Shown: piece by piece, positions 8,705 through 18,609 of the stretch
Numbering within the stretch: the first letter of the stretch is position 1
Layout of the letters: every line of letters starts with the position of its first letter
Source: Solirubrobacterales bacterium
Lineage (GTDB): Bacteria; Actinomycetota; Thermoleophilia; Solirubrobacterales; Solirubrobacteraceae
NCBI GenBank assembly: GCA_025964115.1
Contig: JAOPZM010000163.1
Span: 1 to 42,778 of the forward strand
Direction: 5' to 3'
Length of the DNA: 42,778 nt
Notes under the pieces: model-generated
The model's input: only the letters and a program-made list of their open reading frames with translations
Databases searched by the model: none
Told to the model about the DNA's origin: nothing
Position numbers and translations under genes: made by a program

Positions 8705-10171
8705 ATGACTGGCACCGGGCGCGAAAAAGCGGTTCTGGAGCGGGTCCCCAAGGATCTTTACATCGGTGGCGAGTGGCGCGCGGCCACCGGCGGCGGCAAG
8801 CTCGCCGTGGAGGATCCGGCCACCGGCCAGCCGCTCGTCGAGGTGGCCGACGCCCAGGTCGAGGACGCGCTCGCGGCGCTCGCCGCGGCGGCCGAGACCC
8901 AGGCCGACTGGGCGGCCCATGCCCCTCGCGAGCGGGGCGAGATCCTGCGCCGCGCGTATGAGGCGGTCACGGCGCAGGCGGACGATCTGGCGCTGCTGAT
9001 GACGCTCGAGATGGGCAAGTCGGTCGCTGAATCGCGGGCGGAGATCACCTATGCGGCGGAGTTCCTTCGCTGGTTCTCCGAGGAGGCGGTTCGCATACAC
9101 GGCCGCTACATGGTCAACACGACCGGCAAGGGGCGCATCCTCACGATGCGCCAGCCCGTCGGGCCATGCGTGTTCGTCACGCCGTGGAACTTCCCCACGG
9201 CGATGGGCACGCGCAAGATCGCACCGGCGATCGCCGCGGGCTGCACGATGGTCGTCAAGCCGGCCCAGCAGACGCCGCTGTCGATGCTCGCGCTGGCACA
9301 GGTCCTGGAGGAGGCCGGACTGCCGAAGGGCGTGCTGAACGTGATCACGGCGAAGCGGTCCGGCGCCGTGATCGAACCGCTGCTGAAGGACCCCCGCACA
9401 CGCAAGCTCTCGTTCACCGGCTCCACCGAGGTCGGGCGCACCCTCATCGAACAGTCCGCAGCGCAGATCCTGCGCGTCTCGATGGAGCTCGGAGGCAATG
9501 CGCCGTTCCTGCTCTTCGACGACGCCGATCTGGACGCGGCCGTCGAGGGAGCGCTGCTCGCAAAGATGCGCAACATCGGCGAGGCGTGCACGGCAGCCAA
9601 CCGCTTCCATGTGCACCAGTCGGTGGCCGAGGAGTTTGCACGACGACTGGCCGAGCGGATGAGCAAGATGAAGGTCGGCCGGGGGACCGAGCCGGACGTC
9701 GACGTTGGCCCGCTGATCGACGACAAGCAGCGAGCCAAGGTCGCCGAGCTCGTGGACGACGCGGTGCGCCGCGGCGCTCGCCTGCTGCTGGGAGGACACG
9801 CGATCGACGGGCCCGGCTACTTCTTCGAGCCGACGGTGATCGTCGACGTGCCCGACGACGCCCGGCTGCTCCGCGAGGAGATCTTCGGCCCAGTCGCCCC
9901 GATCGCGACCTTCTCATCCGAGCAGGAGGCACTGCAGGCGGCCAACAGCACCGAGTACGGGCTCGTGGCCTTCCTCTATACGCGCGATCTCGAGCGCGCC
10001 ATTCGCGTCAGCGAGGGACTCGAGTCCGGGATGGTCGGGCTCAACCAGGGCGTCGTCTCCAACCCGGCGGCCCCCTTCGGGGGCGTCAAGCACTCGGGCT
10101 TCGGCCGCGAGGGCGGCTTCGAGGGCATCGACGAGTACCTCGAGGTCAAGTACGTCGCGCTCGCAGTCTGA
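8705..10171 (+). CDS. gabD: NAD(P)-dependent aldehyde dehydrogenase, succinate-semialdehyde dehydrogenase type
   Basis: A full-length 488-residue ALDH-superfamily enzyme that oxidises an aldehyde, probably succinate semialdehyde, to the acid in the cytoplasm. It shows TPWNFPTAMGTRKIAPA (cofactor-binding region), VVKPAQQTPLS, FTGSTEVGR, MELGGNAPF with general base Glu261, GEACTAANRFHV with catalytic Cys295, and EEIFGPVAP. The NVITAKRSG, ELGGNAPF and ACTAANR spacing matches GabD-type enzymes. The usual GQ before the Cys reads GEA. It is divergent from the SpoIID-like gene and convergent with the DUF4832-like gene, with no obvious operon partner, so the substrate is inferred from family resemblance only. 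Confidence 0.85.
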   Translation: MTGTGREKAVLERVPKDLYIGGEWRAATGGGKLAVEDPATGQPLVEVADAQVEDALAALAAAAETQADWAAHAPRERGEILRRAYEAVTAQADDLALLMTLEMGKSVAESRAEITYAAEFLRWFSEEAVRIHGRYMVNTTGKGRILTMRQPVGPCVFVTPWNFPTAMGTRKIAPAIAAGCTMVVKPAQQTPLSMLALAQVLEEAGLPKGVLNVITAKRSGAVIEPLLKDPRTRKLSFTGSTEVGRTLIEQSAAQILRVSMELGGNAPFLLFDDADLDAAVEGALLAKMRNIGEACTAANRFHVHQSVAEEFARRLAERMSKMKVGRGTEPDVDVGPLIDDKQRAKVAELVDDAVRRGARLLLGGHAIDGPGYFFEPTVIVDVPDDARLLREEIFGPVAPIATFSSEQEALQAANSTEYGLVAFLYTRDLERAIRVSEGLESGMVGLNQGVVSNPAAPFGGVKHSGFGREGGFEGIDEYLEVKYVALAV

Positions 10172-10219
10172 GCGGGAGTAAGGCGTGCCCCTGAGCCGGA
10201 GGAGCGGCTGCTGTCGGCC

Positions 10220-12436
10220 TCAGCCGACGGTCAGCGTGCCGAGCGGGTAGGCGCCATCGCTCGTGCGCCCGGTATCGGCGAGCCGCATCGGTGCGAGCGC
10301 GCCAGTGGGGTCGACCACCTTCACGGCGAGGATGTAGTTGCCTTTGGGCAGGCCGATCGGCAGCGTGAAGGTATCCGTCGATTTGAGGGGTTTGCCTTCG
10401 GTGGGTAGGAGCTTGCGTAGGTCCAAGGCGGAGGTTGCGCTCCAGGCGACGCTTTCGCCGCTGCGCAGCTCGTACTTCACTTCCCAGGGGTCATAGGTGG
10501 GCGCTACGTTCACGTTCTCCCACGTCGAGGTGACGATCGCCGCGTGGCCGGCGAGGAGGGGAGTGACTTCGACGCGGTCGAGCTGATCGCGGAAACCGGC
10601 CCGCTTCAGGATTTCTTCGTACTGCGCGGGGTTGGCTTTCCAGATCTGCGACGGGTTGTTGCCCGAGCCGATCAGCGCCACGTGCTGTTCTTCCTCGGTC
10701 TGTTTCGCGTTGGCGAGCGTCGCGTTCGACTGGTTCCACCACTCCCCGATCACCGGTGCGGTCTTCCACCGTTCCCAGATTTCGGCGTCGGGCACCGCAG
10801 CGCCAGGCTTGGCGTAGGGCAGGTTGTTGCCGTCCGCCGGTGCCACCGCCCCGAAGTTGTCCATGTGGAAGCCGACGGTCGGGAAGGCTTTGATGATCGC
10901 CGGCATGAGCGGCGGCTGCAGCGGGGCTTCATTTTTAATCGCAGCGCTCGTGCCCAGCACGACATGCGCTTTGGGGAACGCGTTCACCACCGCCGCCACC
11001 ATGCGGACGCCGTTCGCCGTCGTGATGTGGCTGCCGACCGTCATCGTGCAGCTCGACGGGCACATGTGCCACTCGCCCCACGCGCCATATCCCGAGGTGT
11101 CGACCTCGCCCACGCGGGGGTCCGATCCGTACTTCTGCCCGAGGGCTTTCCAGAGGTTTTCCCATGCGGTCAGCCAGCCTTCGCTGTTCCAGTCGGGGAA
11201 CGTGTACCCGCTGCTCGTCATGGTCGGGATATAGGACGGATAACGCGGCGAGCCGCTGCCCATCCATGCCATCACCCGGAATCGGAGCTTGCCGCCTTTG
11301 GCCTGCGCCTTGGCGAGGGCCGAGTCGATCACGCCCGGTGTCGTCAGGAACGGATAGACCCCTTTGCTCGTTTCGAGGTCCCGCGGCCAGCTCAGTTCGT
11401 CGCGGAGGTAGTAGTCCACGAGCGGCCAGCCGGCGGGCGTCATCGAGTGTTCGCCCATCCAGTCGTACAGCCCGCGGCCGCTGTTCGGTATCTCCGGTGC
11501 CGACAGAGGAATCACCGATGGCGTGAACGTCAGGATCCCTTTGCCATGTTCGGCTTCTTCACGTTCCCGCGCTTCGCGTTCGGCTTTTTCCCTGGCTTCC
11601 CGTTCAGCTCTTTCTTTGGCTTCGCGTTCCGCTTTTTCCCTGGCTTCCCGTTCGGCTCGTTCCCGCGCTTCGCGTTCCGCTTTTTCCCGCGCTTCGCGTT
11701 CGGCTCTTTCTTTGGCTTCCCGTTCGGCCTTTTCTTTGGCTTCGCGTTCGGCCTTTTCCCGGGCTTCCCGTTCAGCTCTTTCTTTGGCTTCGCGTTCGGC
11801 TTTTTCTTTGGCTTCACGTTCAGCCTTTCCGGTTCCTTCGTGTTCGGTCTTTTCCCGGGTCCTGGCTCTCGCTTCCCGTTCGGTCACTTCCCTCGCCTCA
11901 CGTTCGACGGCTTCCTTCGTCTCCCGACGCGCATCTTCGCTCGCCTGACGGCCGGCTTCCGCGGCCCGCGGGGGGTAGGTGATCCACACCTCGTTCGACC
12001 AGCTCCGGCGCGCGCGGGCTCGTACCTGATACCCGACCGTCAGCCCGGGGTGCGCCGCGGGCGTGTCCGTGGTGCCGACGAGCATCGAGTAGCTCGGGCC
12101 GGCTCCCGGGACCTTGACCCTGAGCACGTAGTGGTTGTGTCGTGCGGTCGCCGTCCACGACAGGAGTTCACCGACGGCCGTCAGTCTCGCGGCCCCGGTG
12201 ACTCGCGTGCGGTGGTTGGAACGCGGGGGCGCATGCTGGGCGCCCGCCTGTACGCTACGAGCGGTCCCCTGCGGTCTGGCGGCGGCGGGCGCCGCGCCGA
12301 GCGCGCACGCCAGCATCGCTGCGATGCCTGCGAGTCCGGTCTTCGTGATGCGAGCCGTGATCGGTGCGCGGTCCTGCGCGCAAGTTGAGAAGCAGGACTC
12401 AAGCGCGGCGATCCTGGTGCCGAAGCGAGTGATCAC
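10220..12436 (-). CDS. Secreted DUF4832-like protein with fibronectin-like module and a long charged ER/K helix
   Basis: The 738-residue product has four parts. An N-terminal hydrophobic signal-like segment (about 34-54, GLAGIAAMLACALGAAPAAA) comes first. A fibronectin-III-like beta domain (about 82-155, LLSWTATARHNHYVLRV to WSNEVWITYPP) follows. Next is a highly charged Glu/Lys/Arg/Ala stretch (about 160-298). Last is a globular region of about 430 residues. That region has NSGRGLYDW, WGEWHM and VGFHMDNFGA motifs, reminiscent of the DUF4874/DUF4832 putative glycoside-hydrolase-like proteins. The annotated GTG at 12436 is the earliest clear start; the next ATG (12316) would cut into the signal segment. 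A role in cell-surface carbohydrate handling is only a guess. Confidence 0.75.
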   Translation of the reverse strand: MITRFGTRIAALESCFSTCAQDRAPITARITKTGLAGIAAMLACALGAAPAAARPQGTARSVQAGAQHAPPRSNHRTRVTGAARLTAVGELLSWTATARHNHYVLRVKVPGAGPSYSMLVGTTDTPAAHPGLTVGYQVRARARRSWSNEVWITYPPRAAEAGRQASEDARRETKEAVEREAREVTEREARARTREKTEHEGTGKAEREAKEKAEREAKERAEREAREKAEREAKEKAEREAKERAEREAREKAEREARERAEREAREKAEREAKERAEREAREKAEREAREREEAEHGKGILTFTPSVIPLSAPEIPNSGRGLYDWMGEHSMTPAGWPLVDYYLRDELSWPRDLETSKGVYPFLTTPGVIDSALAKAQAKGGKLRFRVMAWMGSGSPRYPSYIPTMTSSGYTFPDWNSEGWLTAWENLWKALGQKYGSDPRVGEVDTSGYGAWGEWHMCPSSCTMTVGSHITTANGVRMVAAVVNAFPKAHVVLGTSAAIKNEAPLQPPLMPAIIKAFPTVGFHMDNFGAVAPADGNNLPYAKPGAAVPDAEIWERWKTAPVIGEWWNQSNATLANAKQTEEEQHVALIGSGNNPSQIWKANPAQYEEILKRAGFRDQLDRVEVTPLLAGHAAIVTSTWENVNVAPTYDPWEVKYELRSGESVAWSATSALDLRKLLPTEGKPLKSTDTFTLPIGLPKGNYILAVKVVDPTGALAPMRLADTGRTSDGAYPLGTLTVG
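11564..11827 (-). repeat. Eleven tandem 24-bp units encoding (K/R)AEREA(K/R)E
   Basis: Within the DUF4832-like gene, residues 204-291 are eleven consecutive eight-residue units alternating KAEREAKE, RAEREARE and KAEREARE. The period is eight, not seven, so Glu and Lys/Arg face each other at i/i+4 along a straight helix, the signature of a stable single alpha-helix rather than a coiled coil. The DNA repeat is near-perfect, so unit number is likely to vary between strains. Confidence 0.9.
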
Positions 12437-12622
12437 GGCCCGAATTTCGACGGTCCCCTACGGCAGCCCAAGCGCGGACCGTCGCGAGTGGACTGCCGTT
12501 GTTTTCTTGCCTCAAAGGTGCACTTTTCCGACGCCGAGGAGACGCTTCGGGCGTCCCAAAAGGACGACAACCTCGGGCCGGATCGGGCAGCATCCAACGT
12601 GGTCTGGCCTACCCTGCGGGAT

Positions 12623-13393
12623 GTGACGATCGCCGATCCAGCCGACCTCGAGGCTGCCGCCCGCGCGCGGGCGTGGCACCACGCCGCGCATGCCGCCGTC
12701 TGCGACGTGATCGAGCCATGGGCCCACGGCACCGTGGCGCGAGCAACGCGATACCCGAGCTACTGGGACTACAACGTGGTCCGCGTCGAGGACGACCCCG
12801 GATGGGGAGTCGACGAGCTCGAGTCGTTTGCCGACGAGGCCCTCGCCGAGCTTGCGCACCGACGCGTGGACTTCGAGCTCGCCGCGGCCGCCGAGCCGCT
12901 GCGAGCTGGCTTCGAGGACAGGGGCTGGCTCGCGATGCGCCTGCTATGGATGCGCCACCAGGCAACGAGGCCGACCATCGCGGACGCTCTGGTGCGGGAG
13001 GTCCCCTACGGCGCGGTGAACGACCTGCGCGTCGCCTGGCACCGCGAGGACTTCCCCGATCAGGATGCGACCGGCTACTTCTCCCAGGCGCGCGAGGTCG
13101 CCGAGATCCGGCACGCCAGGGTCCTCGCGATGTACGAGGGCGGCGTGCCCGTCGCCTTCACCCAGCTCGTACGTGAGGGCGCATCGTCTGAGATAACTCA
13201 CGTATACGTGCATCCGGAGCGTCGTGGCGCCGGACGGGGGACCGCCATCACACGCGCCGCGATCGCTGCGACAGGCGACGCTCAGGAGCTCTGGATCTGT
13301 GCGGACGACGAGGACCGGCCCAAGCACCTCTACGCACGGCTGGGCTTTCGGCCGGTGTGGACATCGCTGCAGGTCACGCGGCTACCCCGGTAG
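12623..13393 (+). CDS. GNAT-family N-acetyltransferase
   Basis: The C-terminal half carries a GNAT fold: VAFTQLVREGASSEITHVYV (beta4/beta5) followed by the acetyl-CoA loop HPERRGAGRGTAITRAAI and the terminal YARLGFRPVWTS. The N-terminal half (to about residue 130) resembles a degenerate second GNAT-like domain, as in many actinobacterial two-domain acetyltransferases. I chose the GTG at 12623 (VTIADPADLE); the frame stays open to 12488 but the upstream part is of low quality. The product is 256 residues. The acceptor substrate is unknown. Confidence 0.75.
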   Translation: MTIADPADLEAAARARAWHHAAHAAVCDVIEPWAHGTVARATRYPSYWDYNVVRVEDDPGWGVDELESFADEALAELAHRRVDFELAAAAEPLRAGFEDRGWLAMRLLWMRHQATRPTIADALVREVPYGAVNDLRVAWHREDFPDQDATGYFSQAREVAEIRHARVLAMYEGGVPVAFTQLVREGASSEITHVYVHPERRGAGRGTAITRAAIAATGDAQELWICADDEDRPKHLYARLGFRPVWTSLQVTRLPR

Positions 13394-13446
13394 TGCATGA
13401 GCCCTGGCGGCCGTGACCGCAAGCCGGTTCGAGCGTCCTACGGTTA

Positions 13447-14994
<1,548 letters not shown>

Positions 14995-15080
14995 CCACGT
15001 TGCCGTTGAGTAGATGGGCACCTTGGTGCCGGTCCGCAACTGCCGAAGACGACCGGAACGCCAGCTACTGTCTGCTGCCC

Positions 15081-15785
15081 ATGCGTCCCCGCCTTCCGCC
15101 CTTCGCAGGTTCGGCGCTGGGGCTGGCCGTTGTCGGCTGGCTGCTCGTCGGCTGCGGCAGCTCCTCCTCCACGGGCAACGGCATCGCGTCCAAATCGCCG
15201 ACCGAGATCGTGGCCGCCGCCAAGGCTGCGGCCGACGAAGCGGCCTCCGTTCACATCTCTGGAGCGATCGTCGAAGGAGCGCCGCTCTCGCTGGACATGC
15301 AGCTGCTCGCAGGCAAGGGCGGCCGGGGGCGCATAACGCAGAACGGGATCAGCTTCGAGCTGATCACCCTGGGTCGCACGGTCTACATCAAAGGCAGCCC
15401 CGCCTTCTATCGCCGCATCGGCGGCCAGGCTGCCGCGCAGCTGTTCAAGGGCAAGTGGCTGAAGGCTCCTGCGACAGCTGGCCAATTCGCCCCGATCTCC
15501 GCACTGACGGACCTCCGCAAGGTCATCGACACGACGCTGGCGAGCCATGGCACCCTTGCGAAGGGTGCCGCCACGACCGTCGGCGGCCGCAAGGTCCTCG
15601 CCGTCAACGACCTCGCAAAGGGCGGAGTTCTCTACGTCGCTGCGACCGGCAAGCCGTTCCCGGCTGAGATCGCCCGGGGCGGGGCGAACGGCGGTCATAT
15701 CGTGTTCGACCGATGGAACCAGGCGGTGACGATCTCACCTCCGCTGAACGCGATCAACCTGACCCAGCTTCAGGCTGGACACTGA
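15081..15785 (+). CDS. LppX/LprG-like lipoprotein
   Basis: The 234-residue product begins with a lipoprotein signal (MRPRLPPFAGSALGLAVVGW) and lipobox LLVGC followed by a Ser-rich linker, so it should be lipid-anchored on the outer face of the membrane. The mature part has the LppX/LprAFG-type pattern: a helix with EAASVHISGAI, then an antiparallel sheet (RGRITQNGISFELITLGRTVYIKG, GKWLKA, VGGRKVLAVND). Mycobacterial relatives bind lipids or glycolipids. The frame is open from 15000, but the ATG at 15081 places the signal peptide correctly. It lies next to the kinase gene. Confidence 0.78.
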   Translation: MRPRLPPFAGSALGLAVVGWLLVGCGSSSSTGNGIASKSPTEIVAAAKAAADEAASVHISGAIVEGAPLSLDMQLLAGKGGRGRITQNGISFELITLGRTVYIKGSPAFYRRIGGQAAAQLFKGKWLKAPATAGQFAPISALTDLRKVIDTTLASHGTLAKGAATTVGGRKVLAVNDLAKGGVLYVAATGKPFPAEIARGGANGGHIVFDRWNQAVTISPPLNAINLTQLQAGH

Positions 15786-16019
15786 GGCGGCGCTCGGCCA
15801 TATGTCTACCGGCCCGCCTGCGTCGTCAAGACCGTCACAGCGCGGGTCGAACCGGGGGACAGGACCAGGACGCGAGAGCTCTCAGTGCACGGTGCAACCC
15901 CAGTCAGCCTCCGGAGGCCCGCAAAACGTGGGGTGGCCCCGTCACGATCCGGACTGGACAAACGTACGAGAGCCGACTCGGGCGTCGTTCGCGTGAATAA
16001 GATCGATCGACTGAGCGCG

Positions 16020-17552
16020 ATGTCCAACAACGGCCCGCCGCATCGCGGGCGGACGGATGCGGATTCGCCTCCGCATCGGCGCCCGGTGTGGAGAATGCTG
16101 CCCTGGGCCACCCTCGCCATTGCTGCCGCCAGCGGGGCTGTCGTGGCCGGAGCGTCGGCGATCGTCGCAGGATGTGTGGTTGTGCTCGCCGGGGCGGCCG
16201 CCACGTTTGGCTGGCACTTCGGCGAAAGCAAGCGGATCGCGCTTGAGCAGGAGATAGACGGTCGCTCGAGCGAGCTCAAACGCGCGCTTTCGGAGCTGGA
16301 GATCGCGCAGGCCGAGACGGTACGCCGGCTGTCGATGGCGGTCGAGTTCCGAGACGAGGACACAGGGGCGCACATCGAGCGGATCGGCCGCTTTTCGACA
16401 CTATTGGCCGAACACATCGGCATGGATCCGGAGTTCTGCGAGAGGCTCAAGCACGCGGCTCCGCTGCATGACGTGGGCAAGGTGGCGATTCCGGACGCGA
16501 TCCTGCTCAAGCCCGGGCCGCTGACGCCCCAGGAGCGGGCGATCGTCGAGACGCACGCCGAGGAGGGTCACAGGCTGGTGCGCGGGTCCTCCTCGTCGAT
16601 CCTCGACCTCGCGGCAACGATTGCCCTCAGCCACCAGGAGAAGTGGGACGGCACTGGATACCCCCGTGGCCTGAAAGGCGAGGAAATCCCGATCGAGGGC
16701 AGAATCGTGGCGGTCGCGGACGTCTTCGACGCGCTCACGAGCGACCGCGTCTACCGCAAGGCCTTCTCCGTGGAGGACGCGATCCAGATGATGCGCGAAC
16801 AGCGCGGCCGCCACTTCGACCCGGTGCTGTTGGATGCCTTCCTCGAAGTCCTCGGCGAGTCGGGCCCCGACGCGCGCGAGCAGATGCGCGCCGACCCGAC
16901 GGCTCTGGTAGAGAGCACGCTGGAGACGTACGTGACCGCTCTGCAGCGTGGCGACGCCGAGATGGCGGAGGGCGCGATCGCGACCGCTATCGAAGACGGC
17001 ATCGCGCCCACCAAGCTCCACGCCGAGGTCATCGCTCCCGCCCTCCGCCGGATCGCCCTGCTGTGCGAGAACGGAGAGATCGACATCGAGCGGGAGCACC
17101 GCGCCACCGGCATCACGCGGCGCGTCCTGGCCACCCTCTACCGCTACATGATCGGCGGCACCGAGCCCACCCGCGAGCGGGTCCTGCTTGCAGGGGTCGA
17201 GGGCGACGAGCACACGCTGGGTCTGCAGATGGTCCACGACCAACTGGCGGCGGCGGGCTATCAGACGATCTTCGACACCGACCTCTCGGCTGAGCGGCTT
17301 CGGAGCATGGTCGAGAGCCGCTCCCCCGACCTGCTCGTCGTAGGGGCCACGGCTGCCACGACGGCGAAGGACGTCGAGGTCGCGCTTCGGGATCTGCGCA
17401 TGAGCCACCCGGACATCCCGATCGTGCTGGGCGGGGCGGCCGTGGGCGGCGACGTTCCTCGCGATCACGACGGCATGAAGGTCCTCGAACGGATCGACGA
17501 GTCGGTCGAAGCCGTCGAAGCTCTGCTCGCGCAATCACCCGCAGCCGTATAG
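16020..17552 (+). CDS. HD-GYP phosphodiesterase fused to a cobalamin-binding (CarH/MetH-type) module
   Basis: The 510-residue product starts with two hydrophobic helices (about 24-66) and a short coiled coil. An HD-GYP domain follows, with LHDVGKVAIPD (His150, Asp151) and HQEKWDGTGYPRG (GYP at 213-215), the family that hydrolyses cyclic di-GMP. Residues from about 300 form a four-helix cap like MetH/CarH, then a Rossmann-type B12-binding domain with DxHxxG as DEHTLG (Asp396, His398, Gly401) and VVGATA/VLGGAAVGG loops. In CarH-type caps the W-x9-EH motif covers the upper cobalamin face; here it is C-x9-EH (Cys349, Glu359-His360). A GTG at 15993 is an alternative start. A light- or cobalamin-controlled second-messenger enzyme is the likely role. 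Confidence 0.88.
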   Translation: MSNNGPPHRGRTDADSPPHRRPVWRMLPWATLAIAAASGAVVAGASAIVAGCVVVLAGAAATFGWHFGESKRIALEQEIDGRSSELKRALSELEIAQAETVRRLSMAVEFRDEDTGAHIERIGRFSTLLAEHIGMDPEFCERLKHAAPLHDVGKVAIPDAILLKPGPLTPQERAIVETHAEEGHRLVRGSSSSILDLAATIALSHQEKWDGTGYPRGLKGEEIPIEGRIVAVADVFDALTSDRVYRKAFSVEDAIQMMREQRGRHFDPVLLDAFLEVLGESGPDAREQMRADPTALVESTLETYVTALQRGDAEMAEGAIATAIEDGIAPTKLHAEVIAPALRRIALLCENGEIDIEREHRATGITRRVLATLYRYMIGGTEPTRERVLLAGVEGDEHTLGLQMVHDQLAAAGYQTIFDTDLSAERLRSMVESRSPDLLVVGATAATTAKDVEVALRDLRMSHPDIPIVLGGAAVGGDVPRDHDGMKVLERIDESVEAVEALLAQSPAAV

Positions 17553-17570
17553 GCCGCCCTTGCGGCGGCC
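17552..17570 (+). terminator. Short GC hairpin after the HD-GYP gene
   Basis: GGCCGCC (17552-17558) and GGCGGCC (17564-17570) pair over a five-base loop, directly at the stop codon of the HD-GYP gene. No T-run follows, so it is at best a weak intrinsic terminator. Confidence 0.3.
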
Positions 17571-17603
17571 CATGTCTCCGCACGGCGAGATAGATTGCCG
17601 CGG

Positions 17604-18533
17604 ATGAGCCAGAGCACGATCGTCACCGGCGGTGCCGGCTTCATCGGCTCGCACGTCGTCGATGCGCTGCTCGCCGCGGGGAACTCGGTGACGGTGATCG
17701 ACGACCTGTCCACGGGCGATCGCGAGCGGGTCGCCGCAGGCGCGGAGCTGCGCGAGCTTGACATCGTGGATCTCCCAGCTCTCCGGGCGGTCGTAGAGGA
17801 GGTCAAGCCGAACGCGATCTACCACCTGGCCGCACAGGCGAGCGTCGTGGCCTCGGTCGAGGACCCGGGCAGGGACTGCGAGGTCAACGTGCGAGGCACG
17901 CTGAACGTGGTCGAGGCCGCCCGCGTCTGCGGTGCGCCGGTGGTCTTCACCTCGACCGGCGGCGCGCTATACGGCGATGAGGCGCCGATGCCCACCAGCG
18001 AGGAGTGGACGCCGGCGCCCCTGTCGCCCTACGGAGCGTCGAAGTGGGCGGCCGAGGCCTACGTGAAGACATGGTCGCTGTCCTCTGGCATCCCGCACGC
18101 GGTGTGCCGGCTCGGCAACGTCTACGGCCCGCGTCAGAGCCCGCACGGGGAGGCAGGGGTTGTCGCGATCTTCAGCCATCACCTGCACGTCGGGCAGGCG
18201 CCCAAGCTCTTCGGGTACGGGAAGCCAACTCGCGACTACGTGTATGTCGAGGACGTTGTCAGGGCGCTGCTGGCCGCCACCGGGAAGCGCGGCACCTACA
18301 ACATCGCCACTGGCGTGGAGACGGACGTGCTCGCTGTCTGGGATGAGCTGCGCGAGGCGGCCGGCTCGGACATCGAGCCGCAGCTCGCGGAGCTGCGCCC
18401 GGGCGAGCTCCAGCACAGCCGTCTGGACATCAGCCTTGCCTCACGGGAGCTGGGATGGCGTCCCGAGGTTCCGATCTCCGAGGGCCTTCGAAAAACCTAC
18501 AGGGCGCTCGTCGAGGAATTCAAGAAGGAATAG
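17604..18533 (+). CDS. NAD-dependent nucleotide-sugar epimerase/dehydratase (GalE-like)
   Basis: An extended short-chain dehydrogenase/reductase of 309 residues. The NAD-binding GGAGFIGSH lies at residues 9-17, the Asp of DDLSTG follows strand 2, and the catalytic residues are the Ser/Thr of FTSTGGALYG plus Tyr143-x3-Lys147 (YGASK). NVYGPRQSPHGEAGVVAIF and DYVYVEDVVRALL are typical of UDP-glucose/UDP-GlcNAc 4-epimerases and related enzymes. The substrate is not determinable. The ATG at 17604 begins three residues before the first beta strand; a TTG at 17595 is a less likely start. It probably feeds surface-polysaccharide synthesis. Confidence 0.87.
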   Translation: MSQSTIVTGGAGFIGSHVVDALLAAGNSVTVIDDLSTGDRERVAAGAELRELDIVDLPALRAVVEEVKPNAIYHLAAQASVVASVEDPGRDCEVNVRGTLNVVEAARVCGAPVVFTSTGGALYGDEAPMPTSEEWTPAPLSPYGASKWAAEAYVKTWSLSSGIPHAVCRLGNVYGPRQSPHGEAGVVAIFSHHLHVGQAPKLFGYGKPTRDYVYVEDVVRALLAATGKRGTYNIATGVETDVLAVWDELREAAGSDIEPQLAELRPGELQHSRLDISLASRELGWRPEVPISEGLRKTYRALVEEFKKE

Positions 18534-18609
18534 CCCGCTCGACCGCGACGGTCGTCTGTTTCCGCGCGCTCGGCTTCAGCAGCCTCGGTGAAGGTCCGAA
18601 GTCCGGTCC

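Noticed and set aside
8591-9799. Long minus-strand frame fused upstream of the SpoIID-like gene
   Set aside because: It is antisense to the well-conserved aldehyde dehydrogenase. The signal peptide at 8590 marks the real start of the secreted protein.
10544-12388. 614-residue plus-strand frame rich in FGF/FPF repeats
   Set aside because: It is the antisense of the DUF4832-like gene. The Phe-rich repeats are only the complement of the ER/K helix repeat.
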